Source: Tetracladium setigerum
Taxonomy: Eukaryota > Ascomycota > Leotiomycetes > Helotiales
Length of the DNA stretch: 64,000 nucleotides
Direction: 5' to 3'
Assembly: GCA_031472005.1 (NCBI GenBank)
Contig: PZJY01000009.1
Span: 310,001 to 374,000 of the forward strand
Below the pieces are notes generated by a model. The model made no database searches, was not told the DNA's origin, and saw nothing but the letters and a program-made list of their open reading frames with translations. Of this stretch, positions 34,404-46,524 are shown one piece after another (the stretch's first letter is position 1; the number at the start of each line of letters is the position of its first letter). The position numbers and the translations under genes were made by a program.

Positions 34404-37400
34404 ATGGCGAATCTTATCTTTGCGCACTCGGATGCGCCGTTGCGCACCATCCAAGAGATCCAGTTTGGGCTGCTCTCACCTGAGGAGATCAAAAACATGA
34501 GTGTGTGCCACATTCTATACCCAGAGACCATGGATGACAGCAAGATGAAGCCTCGGGAGAATGGACTCAACGACTCGCGACTCGGATCAATCGATCGCCA
34601 GTTCAAATGTGGTACCTGCGATCAGAATATGTCTGAATGCCCTGGTCACTTTGGCCACATCGAGTTGGCAAAACCGGTCTACCATCCTGGATTCATCAAG
34701 AAGACGAAAAAGCTGTTAGAGATGGTTTGCCACAACTGTAGCAAAGTATTACTTGACAGAGTCAGTCTACCCACTTAGGTGGTACTTGCATGCGAATCTT
34801 TGATGCTAACATGATTATTTCAGAGTAATCCTCAGTACAAGGCCGCCGTGAACATTCGAGACCCCAAGCGACGATTCGATGCCATTTGGCGACTATGTAA
34901 GCCAAAGATGATCTGCGAGATTGAAGCTCCAGAAGACAAGGATGCCGACGCGAATGACCCTACAAGAGAGAAGCGTGAAGCGCACGGAGGATGTGGAAAT
35001 ATTCAACCCGAAGTTCGCCAAGTCCCTCTCGCATTGATGGGCACATGGAAAACGCCAAAGGAGGAGGACCAAGAGGCTTCGACCGAGAAGAGGAAGATCA
35101 CTCCAGAGCAGGCTTTGCAAATCTTCAAGAATATTCCTCTCTCTGAGATTGCTGATCTGGGCTTGAACGCCGACTATGCCCGTCCTGACTGGATGATCAT
35201 CACGGTTCTGCCAGTTCCTCCTCCCCGGTTCGACCTTCTATCTCAATGGATGGCACTGGCCAAGGTGGACGCGGTGAGGATGATCTGACATACAAGCTTG
35301 GTGATATCATTCGTGCCAATGGCAATGTCAGACAAGGTCAGCAGGAAGGTTCGCCTGCACACGTCCAAATGGAGTTTGAGGATTTGTTGCAATACCATGT
35401 AGCAACTTACATGGATAACGATATTGCCGGTATGCCAGCTGCTCTGCAGAAATCTGGTCGACCTGTCAAGGCTATTCGTGCTCGTCTTAAGGGTAAGGAG
35501 GGTCGTCTCCGTGGTAACTTGATGGGAAAGCGTGTGGATTTCTCTGCCCGTACCGTCATTACTGGTGATCCAAATTTGTCTTTGGATGAAGTTGGTGTGC
35601 CTAGAAGTATTGCGCGAACTTTGACCTACCCGGAAACCGTTACACCTTACAACATCGATAAGTTACATGGTCTGGTCAACAATGGACCGAACGAACATCC
35701 TGGTGCAAAGTACGTTATCCGTGCTGATGGGAGCCGTGTTGATCTTCGTCACCACAAGCGGGCTGGAGCTATTAATTTGGAATACGGCTGGAAGGTTGAG
35801 CGACACATTGTGGATGGCGACTTCATCATTTTCAACCGTCAACCATCGCTGCACAAAGAGTCTATGATGGGTCACAGAGTCAAGGTTATGCCCTACTCGA
35901 CGTTCCGATTGAATTTGTCTGTCACTTCGCCCTACAATGCCGATTTCGATGGTGATGAAATGAACTTGCACGTCCCGCAAACCGAGGAGACTCGGGCTGA
36001 GATCATGAATCTTTGCATGGTGCCTTTGAACATTGTTTCTCCTCAACGAAACGGTCCACTTATGGGTATCGTTCAAGATACTTTGGCTGGCATCTACAAG
36101 ATGTGCCGTCGTGATGTCTTCATTACCAAGGAGCATCTCATGAACATTCTCCTCTGGGTTCCTGATTGGGATGGTGTCATTCCACAACCAGCAATCATCA
36201 AACCACGACCCAGATGGACCGGCAAGCAAATCTGTAGCATGGTCATTCCAAAGATTGTTAACTTGCATGTGGCAAATGATACTCGTGACGACTCTCCAGT
36301 CAATGACGACGGTATGCTGGTTACCGGAGGTGAGCTCATGTACGGTCTCTTGACGAAGAAAATTGTCGGTGCTACTGGTGGTGGTATCATTCACATCATC
36401 TTCAACGAGCAAGGTTCTGATGCTGCCATGGCATTCTTCAATGGCTGCCAGCGTGTCATCAATTACTGGCTGCTTCACAACGGCTTCAGTATCGGTATCG
36501 GTGATACAATTCCAGACAAGGCGACCATCGCCAAAATCGAGGAGGCTATCAATGTGCAAAAGGATGAGGTCGCAAGCCTTACCGCCAAGGCCACGGCCAA
36601 TGAACTCGAATCTCTCCCTGGTATGAACGTTCGTGAAACTTTCGAGTCCCAAGTCTCCAAGGCTTTGAACACCGCTCGTGATAAGGCTGGTACCAAGACC
36701 GAGCAGAGTCTCAAGGACAGCAACAATGCCGTTATCATGGCTCGTTCTGGTTCCAAGGGTTCGACTATCAATATTTCTCAAATGACTGCCCTTGTCGGTC
36801 AGCAATCCGTCGAGGGAAAGCGCATTCCTTTCGGCTTCAAATACCGAACCCTACCTCATTTCACCAAGGATGATTACTCGCCAGAGTCTCGTGGTTTCGT
36901 TGAGAACTCTTACCTTCGAGGACTTACTCCAACCGAGTTCTTCTTCCACGCCATGGCTGGTCGAGAAGGTTTGATTGATACCGCTGTCAAGACTGCCGAA
37001 ACTGGATACATCCAACGTCGTTTGGTCAAGGCTCTTGAAGATGTTATGGCCAAGTACGATGGTACTGTTCGTAACTCTCTTGGAGACATTGTTCAATTCG
37101 TGTATGGTGAGGATGGTCTTGATGGTGTCCATATTGAGAAGCAGCGTGTTGATCACATCAACATGTCTGACACCGCATTCGCCGAGCGATATCGACTTGA
37201 CGTTATGGACGAAGAGAATCCCCTCTCTTCTGAGCTTCTTGAACACGCAACTGAACTTGCCGGCGATCTCGAGGTGCAACAGCTTTTGGATGAAGAATGG
37301 GACCAGCTTGTGGAGGATCGCAGAATGCTTCGCGATGTCAACTTTAAGAAGAAGGATGACGAGATGATGCAACTTCCCATGAATGTCGTTCGAATCATCG

Positions 37401-39625
37401 ATAGTGCCAAGAGACTGTTCAAGGTGGATGACCAGGAGCGTAGTGACCTGCATCCCGCCGAAGTCATTCCCCAAGTTCAGCAACTGTTGGAACGTATGGT
37501 CATTGTTCGAGGCAACGACATTTTGTCACAGGAGGCTCAACTCAACGCCACCTTATTGATCAAGGCTCAACTGCGATCTCGACTTGCATTCAAGCGTGTT
37601 GCTCTTCAAAACCGCCTGAACAAGCTTGCATTTGCTCATATTCTTGGAGAACTCGAGTCCCGTTTCACTCGAGCCTTGGTCAACCCTGGAGAGATGGTCG
37701 GTGTCTTGGCAGCACAGTCTATCGGAGAACCCGCTACTCAAATGACGCTGAACACTTTCCATTTCGCCGGTGTGTCTTCTAAGAACGTCACTCTTGGTGT
37801 GCCTCGTCTCAAGGAAATTCTCAACATTGCTACGAATATCAAGACACCATCCATGGTTGTTTACCAAGAAGGCAATGTCGGTAATCAAGAGACCGCCAAG
37901 CTCTTGAGAAGTGCAGTTGAGCACACCAACTTGCGCAGTGTCATGCAGGCTACCGAAATTTATCATGACCCAGATATTCAGTCGACCACCATTGAATCCG
38001 ATCTTGACATGGTTGAATCGTACTTCATCATTCCAGATGACGCCCATGATTCGCCAGACAATCAATCCAGATGGCTTCTTCGTTTGATCCTTGATCGTCA
38101 AAAGATGCTGGATAAGGGTCTGCGAGTGGAAGATGTTGCTGTTAAGATCAAGGAGAATTATCCTAAGGACTTGGCAGTCATTTTCAGTGATAACAACGCC
38201 GAGGAGCAGGTCATTCGTATCAGAATGATCAAGGCCAGTGACTCCAAGGGTGATGATGATGATGTTGAGGAAGACATTATGCTCAAGCGTCTCGAGGCCC
38301 ACATTCTTGACACTCTGACTTTACGTGGTGTTGTTGGCATTGAGCGAGCCTTCTTGAACAAGGAAGTGAAGCTTATTGAAACTCCTGACGGAGGTCTTCT
38401 TGCTAGTAAGAGTGATCCTCGATGTGAGGAATGGTATCTTGATACCACTGGTACTGCGCTTGCTTCTGTTCTGGCCGTCCCAGGTGTTGACACAACACGT
38501 ACCTACTCAAATCACTTCATCCAGGTTCTCGAGGTTTTCGGTATCGAGGCTACCCGTTCTGCTCTCATGCGCGAATTGACCCAAGTGTTGGCTTTTGACG
38601 GTTCTTATGTCAACCATCGCCATCTTGCCTTGTTGGTAGACGTCATGACCTCTCGAGGTATGCTGATGGCTATTACTCGTCACGGTATCAACCGAGCTGA
38701 TACGGGAGCTCTCATGCGTTGTTCCTTCGAGGAGACCGTCGAGATTCTCCTGGAGGCTGCTACAGTCGGTGAACTTGATGATTGCCGTGGTATTTCCGAA
38801 AACGTTATGCTTGGTCAATTGGCACCCATGGGCACTGGAGAGCTCGAGGTTCTCCTTGATCCGAAGATGCTTGAAACTGTTATCTCTGACAATGGTAGAA
38901 TGGGTCTCATGCCCGGCCTTTCCATCAAGGGAGTTGATGGTGGAGCTGCAACACCTTATGACACAGGTTCCCCTCTTGCCGATGGTGGATTCTTGGGTAC
39001 TCCAGACTACAGCGCTTCGTTCTCGCCTATTCAAACTGGTGGTTCTCAAACTCCTGGTGGATTTGCGACAGAGTATGGTCAGAGTATTGGATTTGTTGGT
39101 GGCGCCAGTCCCTATGGAGCACGAAGCCCTGGTGGAATGAGTGGTTACAGTCCAAACAGTCCTTTCAGCACCAGTCCGGTTTCGCCAGCGTTCTCGCCAA
39201 CGAGCCCTGGCTACAGCCCAACATCGCCTGCGATGGGTATTACCAGTCCTTCTTATGGTGCTTCTCCAGGATTTTCTCCAACTTCTCCAGCTTTCACACC
39301 AACGTCTCCAGCCTACACTCCCACGAGTCCTTCGTTTGTGTCGCCAACATCTCCGTCTTATTCTCCAACTTCTCCAAGCTACAGCCCAACGAGCCCTTCA
39401 TTCGTCTCACCAACGTCTCCCTCGTTCTCGCCAACTTCTCCAAACTACTCTCCTACATCACCACATGTGTCGCCTACCTCTCCCAACTACAGTCCGACAT
39501 CGCCTGCCTTCTCCCCAGTCTCGCCGGCGTTCAATCCTAACGCTACTCGCGGATCTTATGCGTCAACTTCTCCACAATACTCCCCCACGAGCCCACTGTA
39601 CAGCCCGGGTTCGCCTACATTGTAA
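34404..39625 (+). CDS. RPB1: RNA polymerase II largest subunit RPB1, one-base frameshift in the sequence
   Basis: Catalytic subunit of nuclear RNA polymerase II. Exons 34404-34760 and 34824-39625, about 1719 residues. Seen in order: the N-terminal zinc site CGTCDQNMSECPGHFGH, the active-site metal loop YNADFDGDEMNLHVPQ, the funnel and bridge helix GLTPTEFFFHAMAGREGLID, and the trigger loop AAQSIGEPATQMTLNTFHFA. The C-terminal heptad domain runs from about residue 1575 to the end. The frame is broken at the CCCC run 35223-35226. Upstream it reads ITVLPVPPPR. The family continuation (V-R-P-S-I-S then DGTGQGGRGEDDLTYKL) lies in the next frame. One extra C restores it. As RPB1 is essential, this break is almost certainly a sequencing or assembly error. 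The end at 39625 is the conservative choice (see findings for a possible extra exon). Confidence 0.96.
39135..39622 (+). repeat. RPB1 C-terminal domain heptad repeats
   Basis: About twenty degenerate copies of the 21-base unit coding for YSPTSPS, within the RPB1 gene. Only a few copies match the consensus fully (for example YSPTSPSYSPTSPS). Many have Phe for Tyr1, and several have an inserted Val or a lost Tyr (SFVSPTSPS, HVSPTSP). The variable Asn, Ala and Gly at position 7 are common in fungal CTDs. Confidence 0.9.
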
Positions 39626-40762
39626 GTTGATATGAATCATCATTGATGCCTTCAATCTAACAGTCCATAGCTCCCCAAAAACCCTGCCCCGAACAATAAC
39701 AACAATAATAACCAGTAATTTCGGTCGGGTTGAGGACTCAAAATTTTCAGTTCTCTGTACAACAAACTACAAAAAAGCCCCTTTTCATCATATTTTGACC
39801 CAAAAAGATACGAAAGACTGCGAAAATATCATGCATCATGGCGTTTGGGATTTCCTTTGGTTGGTCTATTTCTCCTGCTTCTTAGCAGTCGCGATATGAA
39901 CCAACCCTCTCTTTTTTGTTTTGAGCAGCCAATGTGTTGCCTTGCACCTGTGTTATACTTCTTTTCCCTCGATGGCGTTGGCGGTTCTTCACACTGCTTC
40001 CTTTTTTTGTGCTTGCGATTGCATGCATGCGTGCGTGGATGGATGGTCGGTGGGTGAATGGGCGGGAGGGGTAACATACGATATGAAATACAAAAGGGGG
40101 AAGAAAGAAAAACCTAGCGTTGTGTCTTTTATTAGATTCGTCCTACAAACTTTTTTTCGCAAACGTTTTTCTTTTTCCCAATTGGAAAGGAGGGAGGAGA
40201 GGAAGACCAAATTGTATCAAGCCGAGAGGAGAGGTAGGGGTAGGGTCGAAGTGGTTGATGATAATGGTTGGATGGATGCACAGGTGGAAGATTACGAGGG
40301 TGATCATTTTTCATAGATGCGTAGGTAGTCAGAAAATACTCGTAGCGTGGTGAGAGTGAGTGAAAAATGAAAGATACCATTTATCAAAATCTTCTCTCTA
40401 GTTGGCAGTGCCTTGTGACTTATGTATCTAGAATGGAGCTTCGCTGTGCATATGCCTCGGGTTTCCACAGCGAGGACGAATCGCTGGCAATAATGTGCTA
40501 AATGTACAACTTCAATACCCTTCAAGCTATGGAGCTTTAGAACTGTTTTTGAACCTTTGAGGAGCTTACAAGAATTAATTGAGCAGTGAAGTCTGTTTCT
40601 CTCATGTCAGGAGCTTGGAACATTATGTCAGCTAAATGCCAAGGCCGATATTTTGCCGAAAGAATATCCCTCCCGTTGTCAGCCTCGCGACTTTTCTATG
40701 ATGTCGCAGCCCGCAGCACCAAATCTCCCTCCCAGGCCTCCCCCCAATTCTTTTGGAGCATC
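39626..40762. other. Interval between RPB1 and SWD1
   Basis: About 1.1 kb. It contains RPB1 3' sequence, possibly a last coding exon ending at the TAA near 39717, and a TGCATGCATGCGTGCGTGGATGGATGG simple repeat around 40019-40050. The SWD1 promoter follows. Long open frames on both strands here are low-complexity shadows. Confidence 0.5.
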
Positions 40763-42213
40763 ATGAATCTCGCACTTGTTGACCCCTTCGGTCTCGCCCA
40801 GGACTACCCCGAGCATTTCGAAAGCTCTCTCAAATCTGGCCATGTTACCTGTGTGCGCTTCAATCGCAAAGGCGACTTCCTCGCCGCTGGCCGAACTGAT
40901 GGCAGAGTCGTGATCTTCGACATGGATGTGGGCAGCGTTGCGAGGAAACTCAAGGGACACACGCGCCAGATTCAGAGTCTGAGTTGGAGCAGGTGTGGTA
41001 GGTATCTCTTGACCAGTGCGCAGGATTGGAAGGTCAATTTGTGGGATTTGGCCGATGGGGCTGCATTGAGGATGGTGAGGTTCGAGGGGCCAGTATTTAC
41101 CGCAGAGTTACATCCGTATAACCAGTGAGTAATTCCTTAATTGGGTGTGTTCAAATGCTAATATATTGCAGTTTGGTGTTTGCAACTTCTCTCTACGATG
41201 ATCAGCCGCTGTTGGTTGATTTGACTGGCCCAATGCCCATTAAATACGACCTCCCCTCTGCGCCAAATAGAACGGCCTTGAACGACGATGGAGGAGACCC
41301 AGAAAAGAAAGCAGCACAAGATGCGAAGATGACAACTACAGTGGCTGTCTTTACGCCATCTGGAAAACATCTGCTGGCAGGCAATAACAAGGGCTGGTTG
41401 AATGTGATCGATCTAGAAACCTCCTCCAGAGCAGTCATCTACTCCACCAAACTCTGCAACGGTGTAATCACAATACTACGTCTCACCAACGCCGGTCGCG
41501 ACCTAGTCGTCAACTCATCCGATCGTATCCTCCGCACATTCAGAGTCCCAGACCTCTCCGCAGCCGATCTTGACCCAGACACAATCGATATGGAAGCCGA
41601 GCATAAGTTCCAAGACGTCGTCAACAAACTGGCATGGAATCATGTGTGTTTCAGCGCTTCAGGCGACTACGTTATCGCTTCCACATTCAACAATCACGAT
41701 ATTTACATCTGGGAACGAGCGGGTGGCACATTAGTCAAGATTCTAGAGGGCGCAAAGGAGGAACATGGAGTCGTAGAATGGCATCCCCACAAGCCTCTCG
41801 TAGTCGCATGCGGTTTGGAAACAGGTCGATGTCACATCTGGTCCATTATCCCCCAGCAACGTTGGTCAGCGCTTGCACCGGATTTCGTGGAGGTAGAAGA
41901 GAATGTGGAATACGTTGAGTCGGAGAGCGAATTCGATATCCACCCCAAGGAAGAGATCCACAAGCGCAGATTGGATTTGGAGGATGATGACGTTGATTGT
42001 TGGACGATTGAACCGGTGGAGGGTGAGGAGGATAGCTTCAATCTGCCACTGTTGTCGGATGTGAGTGATAGTGGGAGTGAGGATGAGTTGATTCATATTG
42101 GAAGAGGGGAGATGAGGAGAAAGAGTCCCGGGACAGGGAGGGATTATGCGCTGGATGGGGATGTGGATACTGAGGATGAGACGAGGAAGAAGTCGAGTAA
42201 GAGGAGGCGTTGA
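40763..42213 (+). CDS. SWD1: COMPASS (Set1C) complex WD40 subunit SWD1 (RbBP5 homologue)
   Basis: Scaffold subunit of the Set1/COMPASS histone H3 lysine-4 methyltransferase in the nucleus. Two exons (40763-41124 and 41172-42213) give 467 residues in frame. The start MNLALVDPFGLAQDYPE is the family N-terminus. WD40 blades follow with GHVTCVRFNRKGDFLAAGRT, GHTRQIQSLSWSRCGRYLLT and VNLWDL, HLVFATSLYDDQPLLVDL, KHLLAGNNKGWLNVIDL, then HVCFSASGDYVIAS with IYIWE, and VVEWHPHKPLVVACG. The C-terminus has the acidic activation-type segment YVESESEFDIHPKEE and a basic tail ending KKSSKRRR. It is intact. It lies just downstream of RPB1, which its complex engages through the CTD, but this adjacency may be chance. 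Confidence 0.94.
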
Positions 42214-43413
42214 GCTCTGCGTTGGGATGCTTTATACCCTTGATGCAAATATCATCAACTGAGCAGCGCCACCTCTCCTCCCTCAGACTGTACAACAAAA
42301 CCAGCATCAAATACCGACAGATTGGTACCGCAACCACGATCTTGAGTATTTCGGCACTCGGTTTTAATGCTTCGCCTGTGCATTACACTGGGCTAGCCAC
42401 CCGTGTCCTATCCCAAAAGGAGGTCAACCACAAGGCAGTGTCGAATTACATCCTGGGAGTGAATACATTGTTCCCTCCGATCAAGCTGGAGCTTTAACTT
42501 CACAATGTCGGAAAACTCACACAGCACTACCGATTCTCGATCCTATTGGCAGCTTTGGTTATCGCGAGAATTCCCGCGAACCATGGACCGTGACAGTACT
42601 CAGGTATTCTGTGGAAAAAGAAGACTTTGAACGAGAAAGAAATACAGCCACCCCATTATTAAAAGTCAGTCACATGCTCCAGGACTCGCAGTCTATCTAT
42701 CAAACGCCAACATTATAATCCCGATGGCGTTCCAAGTTAGGTCTTTGGTATATTACCTATTTCAGTTGCACTGTCTGCACACTTAGATTAGGTAATTAAG
42801 TAGGCAAACATACTGCATACAAAACTAACCCTCTTCGGCGAAAAATACATTTCCAACGTTCTCATTCCAAGCCGCCTCTGTCCACCAGCAACACCACCAA
42901 ACTCACCCCTTGCACACTAAGCACCACTCGCCGAACGAAGCTCCCACACCATCATCTCATGGCAAGGCTGATGATTAATCACACAGGTGGTGTGGTACTT
43001 TCTTTCGTTCAGCCTCGCTAGTTTCGCTGATGGATGATGCACGTCGGCCGCTTACTGTACCCCAAATGTTTCCCCCTCTTACGCCTCCCCCTCTTTCATA
43101 ATCTTACATTCGTCTCTATGTCCAATTATATTTCTCGTTTTCGCGAATAGTTCAAGGAAAAGCTGCAAGTGCAAGACCTTGAATTGGCTTGTGCTGCTGC
43201 TGCTGTTGTTTCTGCCTCCTTACCTTATCTATCTTACCATTCATTCATTCTCTTCCACTCAACTCCATCCCTGTACAGTACCTACAGCAGTCACAGTGCA
43301 GTGCAGTTACAGTATTGCACATACCTACATACCATCCCATGTACAAGTGCTGCTCCACTCGTATCATTTATCCCAGGTGTATCAATACCATCGTGCGGAG
43401 GAAGTTGTATAAA
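42214..43413. promoter_or_regulatory. Interval upstream of glutathione reductase
   Basis: About 1.2 kb. It holds the SWD1 3' flank and a long CT-rich leader (43060-43400) before GLR1, typical of a highly expressed fungal gene. A small open frame at 42240-42497 is not supported as a gene. Confidence 0.45.
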
Positions 43414-45866
43414 ATGCCACCGCCATCCCCTCCACTCCCTCCTCCTCGTCTGTCTCTTGTGATCACTCCTCAACATCGCCCTAATATTCCCACTTCCTCT
43501 TTTGCCTCTTCTTCCAATACGACTACCGACAACAACAACAACATTTCAACAGACAGCACAAACATAAACGCAACAACAACACACCCCCAGGACCGACCCA
43601 AGAGCCGAAGTAGCAACCGTCTTCCAACCTCTCGAGCGAGTAGCTCAAGAAACATCTCCACCACCAATAACACCACACTACCAGCACAAGCAGCAAATAT
43701 GGCTCCTCCTCTCATCGTTGATGGAACCAGCAGTGAAACTGCGACAGGTGAAAATGTCACGAAATTCGATTTTATCGTTATTGGAGGTGGGAGTGGTGGG
43801 AGTGGTACCGCAAGGAGGGCGAGTGGGTGGTATGGTGCGAAGGTTTTGTTGGTGGAGAATGGGTTGAGTGGGGGGACTTGTGTTAATGTTGGGTGAGTTA
43901 TCTTTTTCCTTCTTTTTGTTGTTGTTGTTTTATAGGGGAGGGAAGATGGGGAAGGGGGTTTTTGTGGTCTGGTTGTTTATGGTTTGGTGGAAGTTTTGAG
44001 GGGGGGAATCTTCAGGTTTGAGATATTAGGGACGGACTGATGAAAGGAGTCTGTGAGCTGTTTGGCGGTCTGTTCTTTTGTTCTTCTTTCAATGTGCTTT
44101 CAGACTTGTTGAGGATCGTTGGACTTGATTTGTGGTGGTTCCTCATTTTTGGCCATCAACTCCTTCCATCTCTCATCTCAGCACCAGCGATCACTTGAAT
44201 TTCAATTGCATCTTCTAGCCTCAAACCACTTACTAACACCAAGCCAACCACCAGCTGTGTCCCCAAGAAGATCACCTGGAACTTCGCTTCAATATCCGAA
44301 ACCCTACGTGATGGAAAGACTTATGGTTTCGCAATTCCTGATAACAGTAAGAATTTTTCTGCCTCCTCGGTTTCATAAATATGGAAACTTTAAAAGAAGA
44401 AAGCTCACTTTGATGTAAAAGTTCCATACGATTATGCGGCTTTTAAGAAGAAGAGAGATGCGCATATTCTGAAGACAAATGGGAATTATGATAGGAATTG
44501 GGCCAAGGAGGGAATTACTGTTGTGGTAAGTGATTGATGTTTTTCTGTCTTTTGAATTCCATTTTGGAACAAATTTTGACAAGGCTAATAATGTTCTCTG
44601 CAATTCAGCATGGCACAGCGTCATTCTCTGGAACTCACGAAATCTCCATTGATCTTCAAGATGGCTCTGGCGTACAAAAATACAGCGCCCCTCACAGTAC
44701 GTATCCTATCCCCTTCCCTATCTCGCTTCCACCCTAAAACCCTTTTCCACTCCAAACACCCACTAACATACCTCCAAAGTCTGCATCGCAACCGGCGGAT
44801 ACCCCATCATCCCCAAGGATATCCCGGGGCCGAACTTGGTATCACCAATGATGGCTTCTTTGCTCTGGAAGCCCTCCCCAAGAAAATCGCCGTTATTGGT
44901 GCAGGTTACATCGCCGTTGAAATCGCCGGTATGCTGAATGCCGTCGGAGTAGAAGTGCACATGTTCATTCGCGGAGAGACATTCTTGCGTAGCTTTGACC
45001 CAATGATTCAAGATACCATGACCAAGAGATACGAGGACAACGGGGTGATAATTCACAAGAATTATCAAGGTTTGGATAAGGTAGAGGATATTGGGAAGGG
45101 GGGAGAGGAGAAGTTGTTGAAGCTGACGTTCAAAGATGGGGAAGTTATCGAGGTGGGTGAGTTGTTGTGGGCTGTAGGGAGGAAGCCTGAGATTGAGAGT
45201 TTGAAGTTGGATGTAGCTGGCGTGAAGACTAAGGAGAAGACGGGACATATCGAGGTGGATAAATTCCAGAATACGAATGTGGAGGGCATTTATGCTCTGG
45301 GAGATGTCACGGGACAGATGGAGTTGACTCCAGGTATGTTTATTTTCCTCCCTCTAACTCATCCGCATCCCCATCCCCGGCCCCATCTCCTACTTTCTAC
45401 ACTAAAATTCATACTAACAACCCCCCCTCACAGTCGCAATAGCAGCCGGTCGCCACCTCTCCAACCGCCTCTTCGGCCCTCCCCACCTCTCCCAATCCTA
45501 CCTCCCCTACGCCAACATCCCCACCGTCGTCTTCGCCCACCCAGAAATCGGCTCCATCGGGCTCACCGAACCCGCCGCAATTGCCCTCTACGGCTCCTCC
45601 AGAATAAAAACCTACCACACCAAATTCTCCGCCATGTTCTTCGATATCTTCAGCGCTGAAGACAAAGCCAAAAATCCAACGGAGTTTAAAATCGTGTGTG
45701 AGGGGCCGGAGGAAAGGGTTGTGGGGTTGCATCTTTTGGGTTTGGGTGTTGGAGAGATGTTGCAGGGTTTTGGGTTGCGGTCGGGATGGGTGCGAGGAAG
45801 AGTGATTTTGATAGGTGTGTGGCTATTCATCCTACTAGTGCTGAAGAGGTTGTTACGATGCGGTAG
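43414..45866 (+). CDS. GLR1: Glutathione reductase GLR1, one-base frameshift near the end
   Basis: FAD enzyme that reduces glutathione disulfide with NADPH, in cytosol and mitochondria. Six exons: 43414-43892, 44255-44346, 44403-44525, 44609-44696, 44780-45333 and 45434-45866. This gives about 589 residues, or about 494 from an internal ATG at 43699 (MAPPLIVDGTSS). Seen in order: FDFIVIGGGSGGSGTARRA (FAD), the redox disulfide motif GGTCVNVGCVPKK split by intron 1, IATGGYPIIP, the NADPH site KIAVIGAGYIAVEIAGML, YALGDVTGQMELTPVAIAAG, and GLTEPAA. The C-terminal interface reads HPTSAEEVVTM, but only after a frame change at the GGG run 45772-45774. One extra G gives QGFGVAVGMGA. The exon sum is one base short, as this predicts. 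The Ser/Thr/Asn/Arg-rich extension before the second ATG may be a mitochondrial presequence. Confidence 0.93.
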
Positions 45867-46524
45867 CTCGCTGTGGGGAAGGGGTCTAGTCACTGGAGGT
45901 CGCCTTTGTGATTTTTGAGTTTTAATCTGTTATTTAATGGAATAATCGTAACCATCAACGCTACTTCTTGAGACGTCGCATAGAGACTACCTTACCAGAG
46001 GGGAGGGGGCCAATTATTGCTAGTGCGATGGGGCAGTGCTAGTGCCAGATCATAATCGAGCTCTTTGATAGGATTCAGTATCCAAATAAAGGGTCTTTTA
46101 CCATTGCGACGACGAAGAGTAAGTTAAATTTTAAAAGAAGGTTCGATGCTAATGAATGGTATAATTTCTGTGAAGCTCAACGTACGAAAGCCGGGTTATT
46201 AAAATTACTTTGAGGTAAACAGGTTTCATTTTGACCACATCAGAACAACAGGTCGTTTCAAAAACCTATGTATTCCTGAGCTAAGACTCTATATGCATTT
46301 AAAGCTTTTGTACATTTTGAATTATTTCTGGTCGGCTTGCCAAGCATTATTATGTGAGATTGGAGCGATGTAATAATCTTATGTAAGCTGTCCTCTCTCC
46401 GATTTATTTGTAATCCATCATCTATTTATCCCCATCATACTGGTAATTCAGGAAGGCTCACCACGACCGACCTCTTCAATCGCTATAAATTATTACATCC
46501 TACCGACTGTTAATTTGAGTCAAG
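45867..46524. other. Interval between GLR1 and the tachykinin-family gene
   Basis: About 660 bases, AT-rich, with no coding sequence seen. The last 100 bases contain a CTATAAAT at about 46481, 44 bases before the next ATG. Confidence 0.5.

Noticed and set aside
35663..36805. Long minus-strand open frame (380 codons) inside RPB1
   Set aside because: Fully antisense to highly conserved RPB1 coding sequence; a codon-bias shadow with no domain.
36851..38302. Further antisense frames of 210 and 249 codons in RPB1
   Set aside because: Shadows of the RPB1 reading frame in other frames.
39135..39622. Regular repeats that could suggest a CRISPR-like array
   Set aside because: They are the in-frame heptad codons of the RPB1 CTD.
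40000..40380. Overlapping frames on both strands
   Set aside because: Arise from simple GCAT/GGAT repeats and purine-rich DNA.
42240..42497. Small plus-strand frame after SWD1
   Set aside because: Overlaps the SWD1 3' flank, no family resemblance, no splice context.
43189..43413. Extension of GLR1 upstream of 43414
   Set aside because: The open frame starts with a Cys-rich low-complexity run in the CT-rich leader; 43414 is the first sensible ATG.
5726..45774. Programmed ribosomal frameshifting as the cause of the frame breaks
   Set aside because: No shared slippery site or stimulatory structure; the breaks occur in unrelated genes at different homopolymers, so sequence error is simpler.
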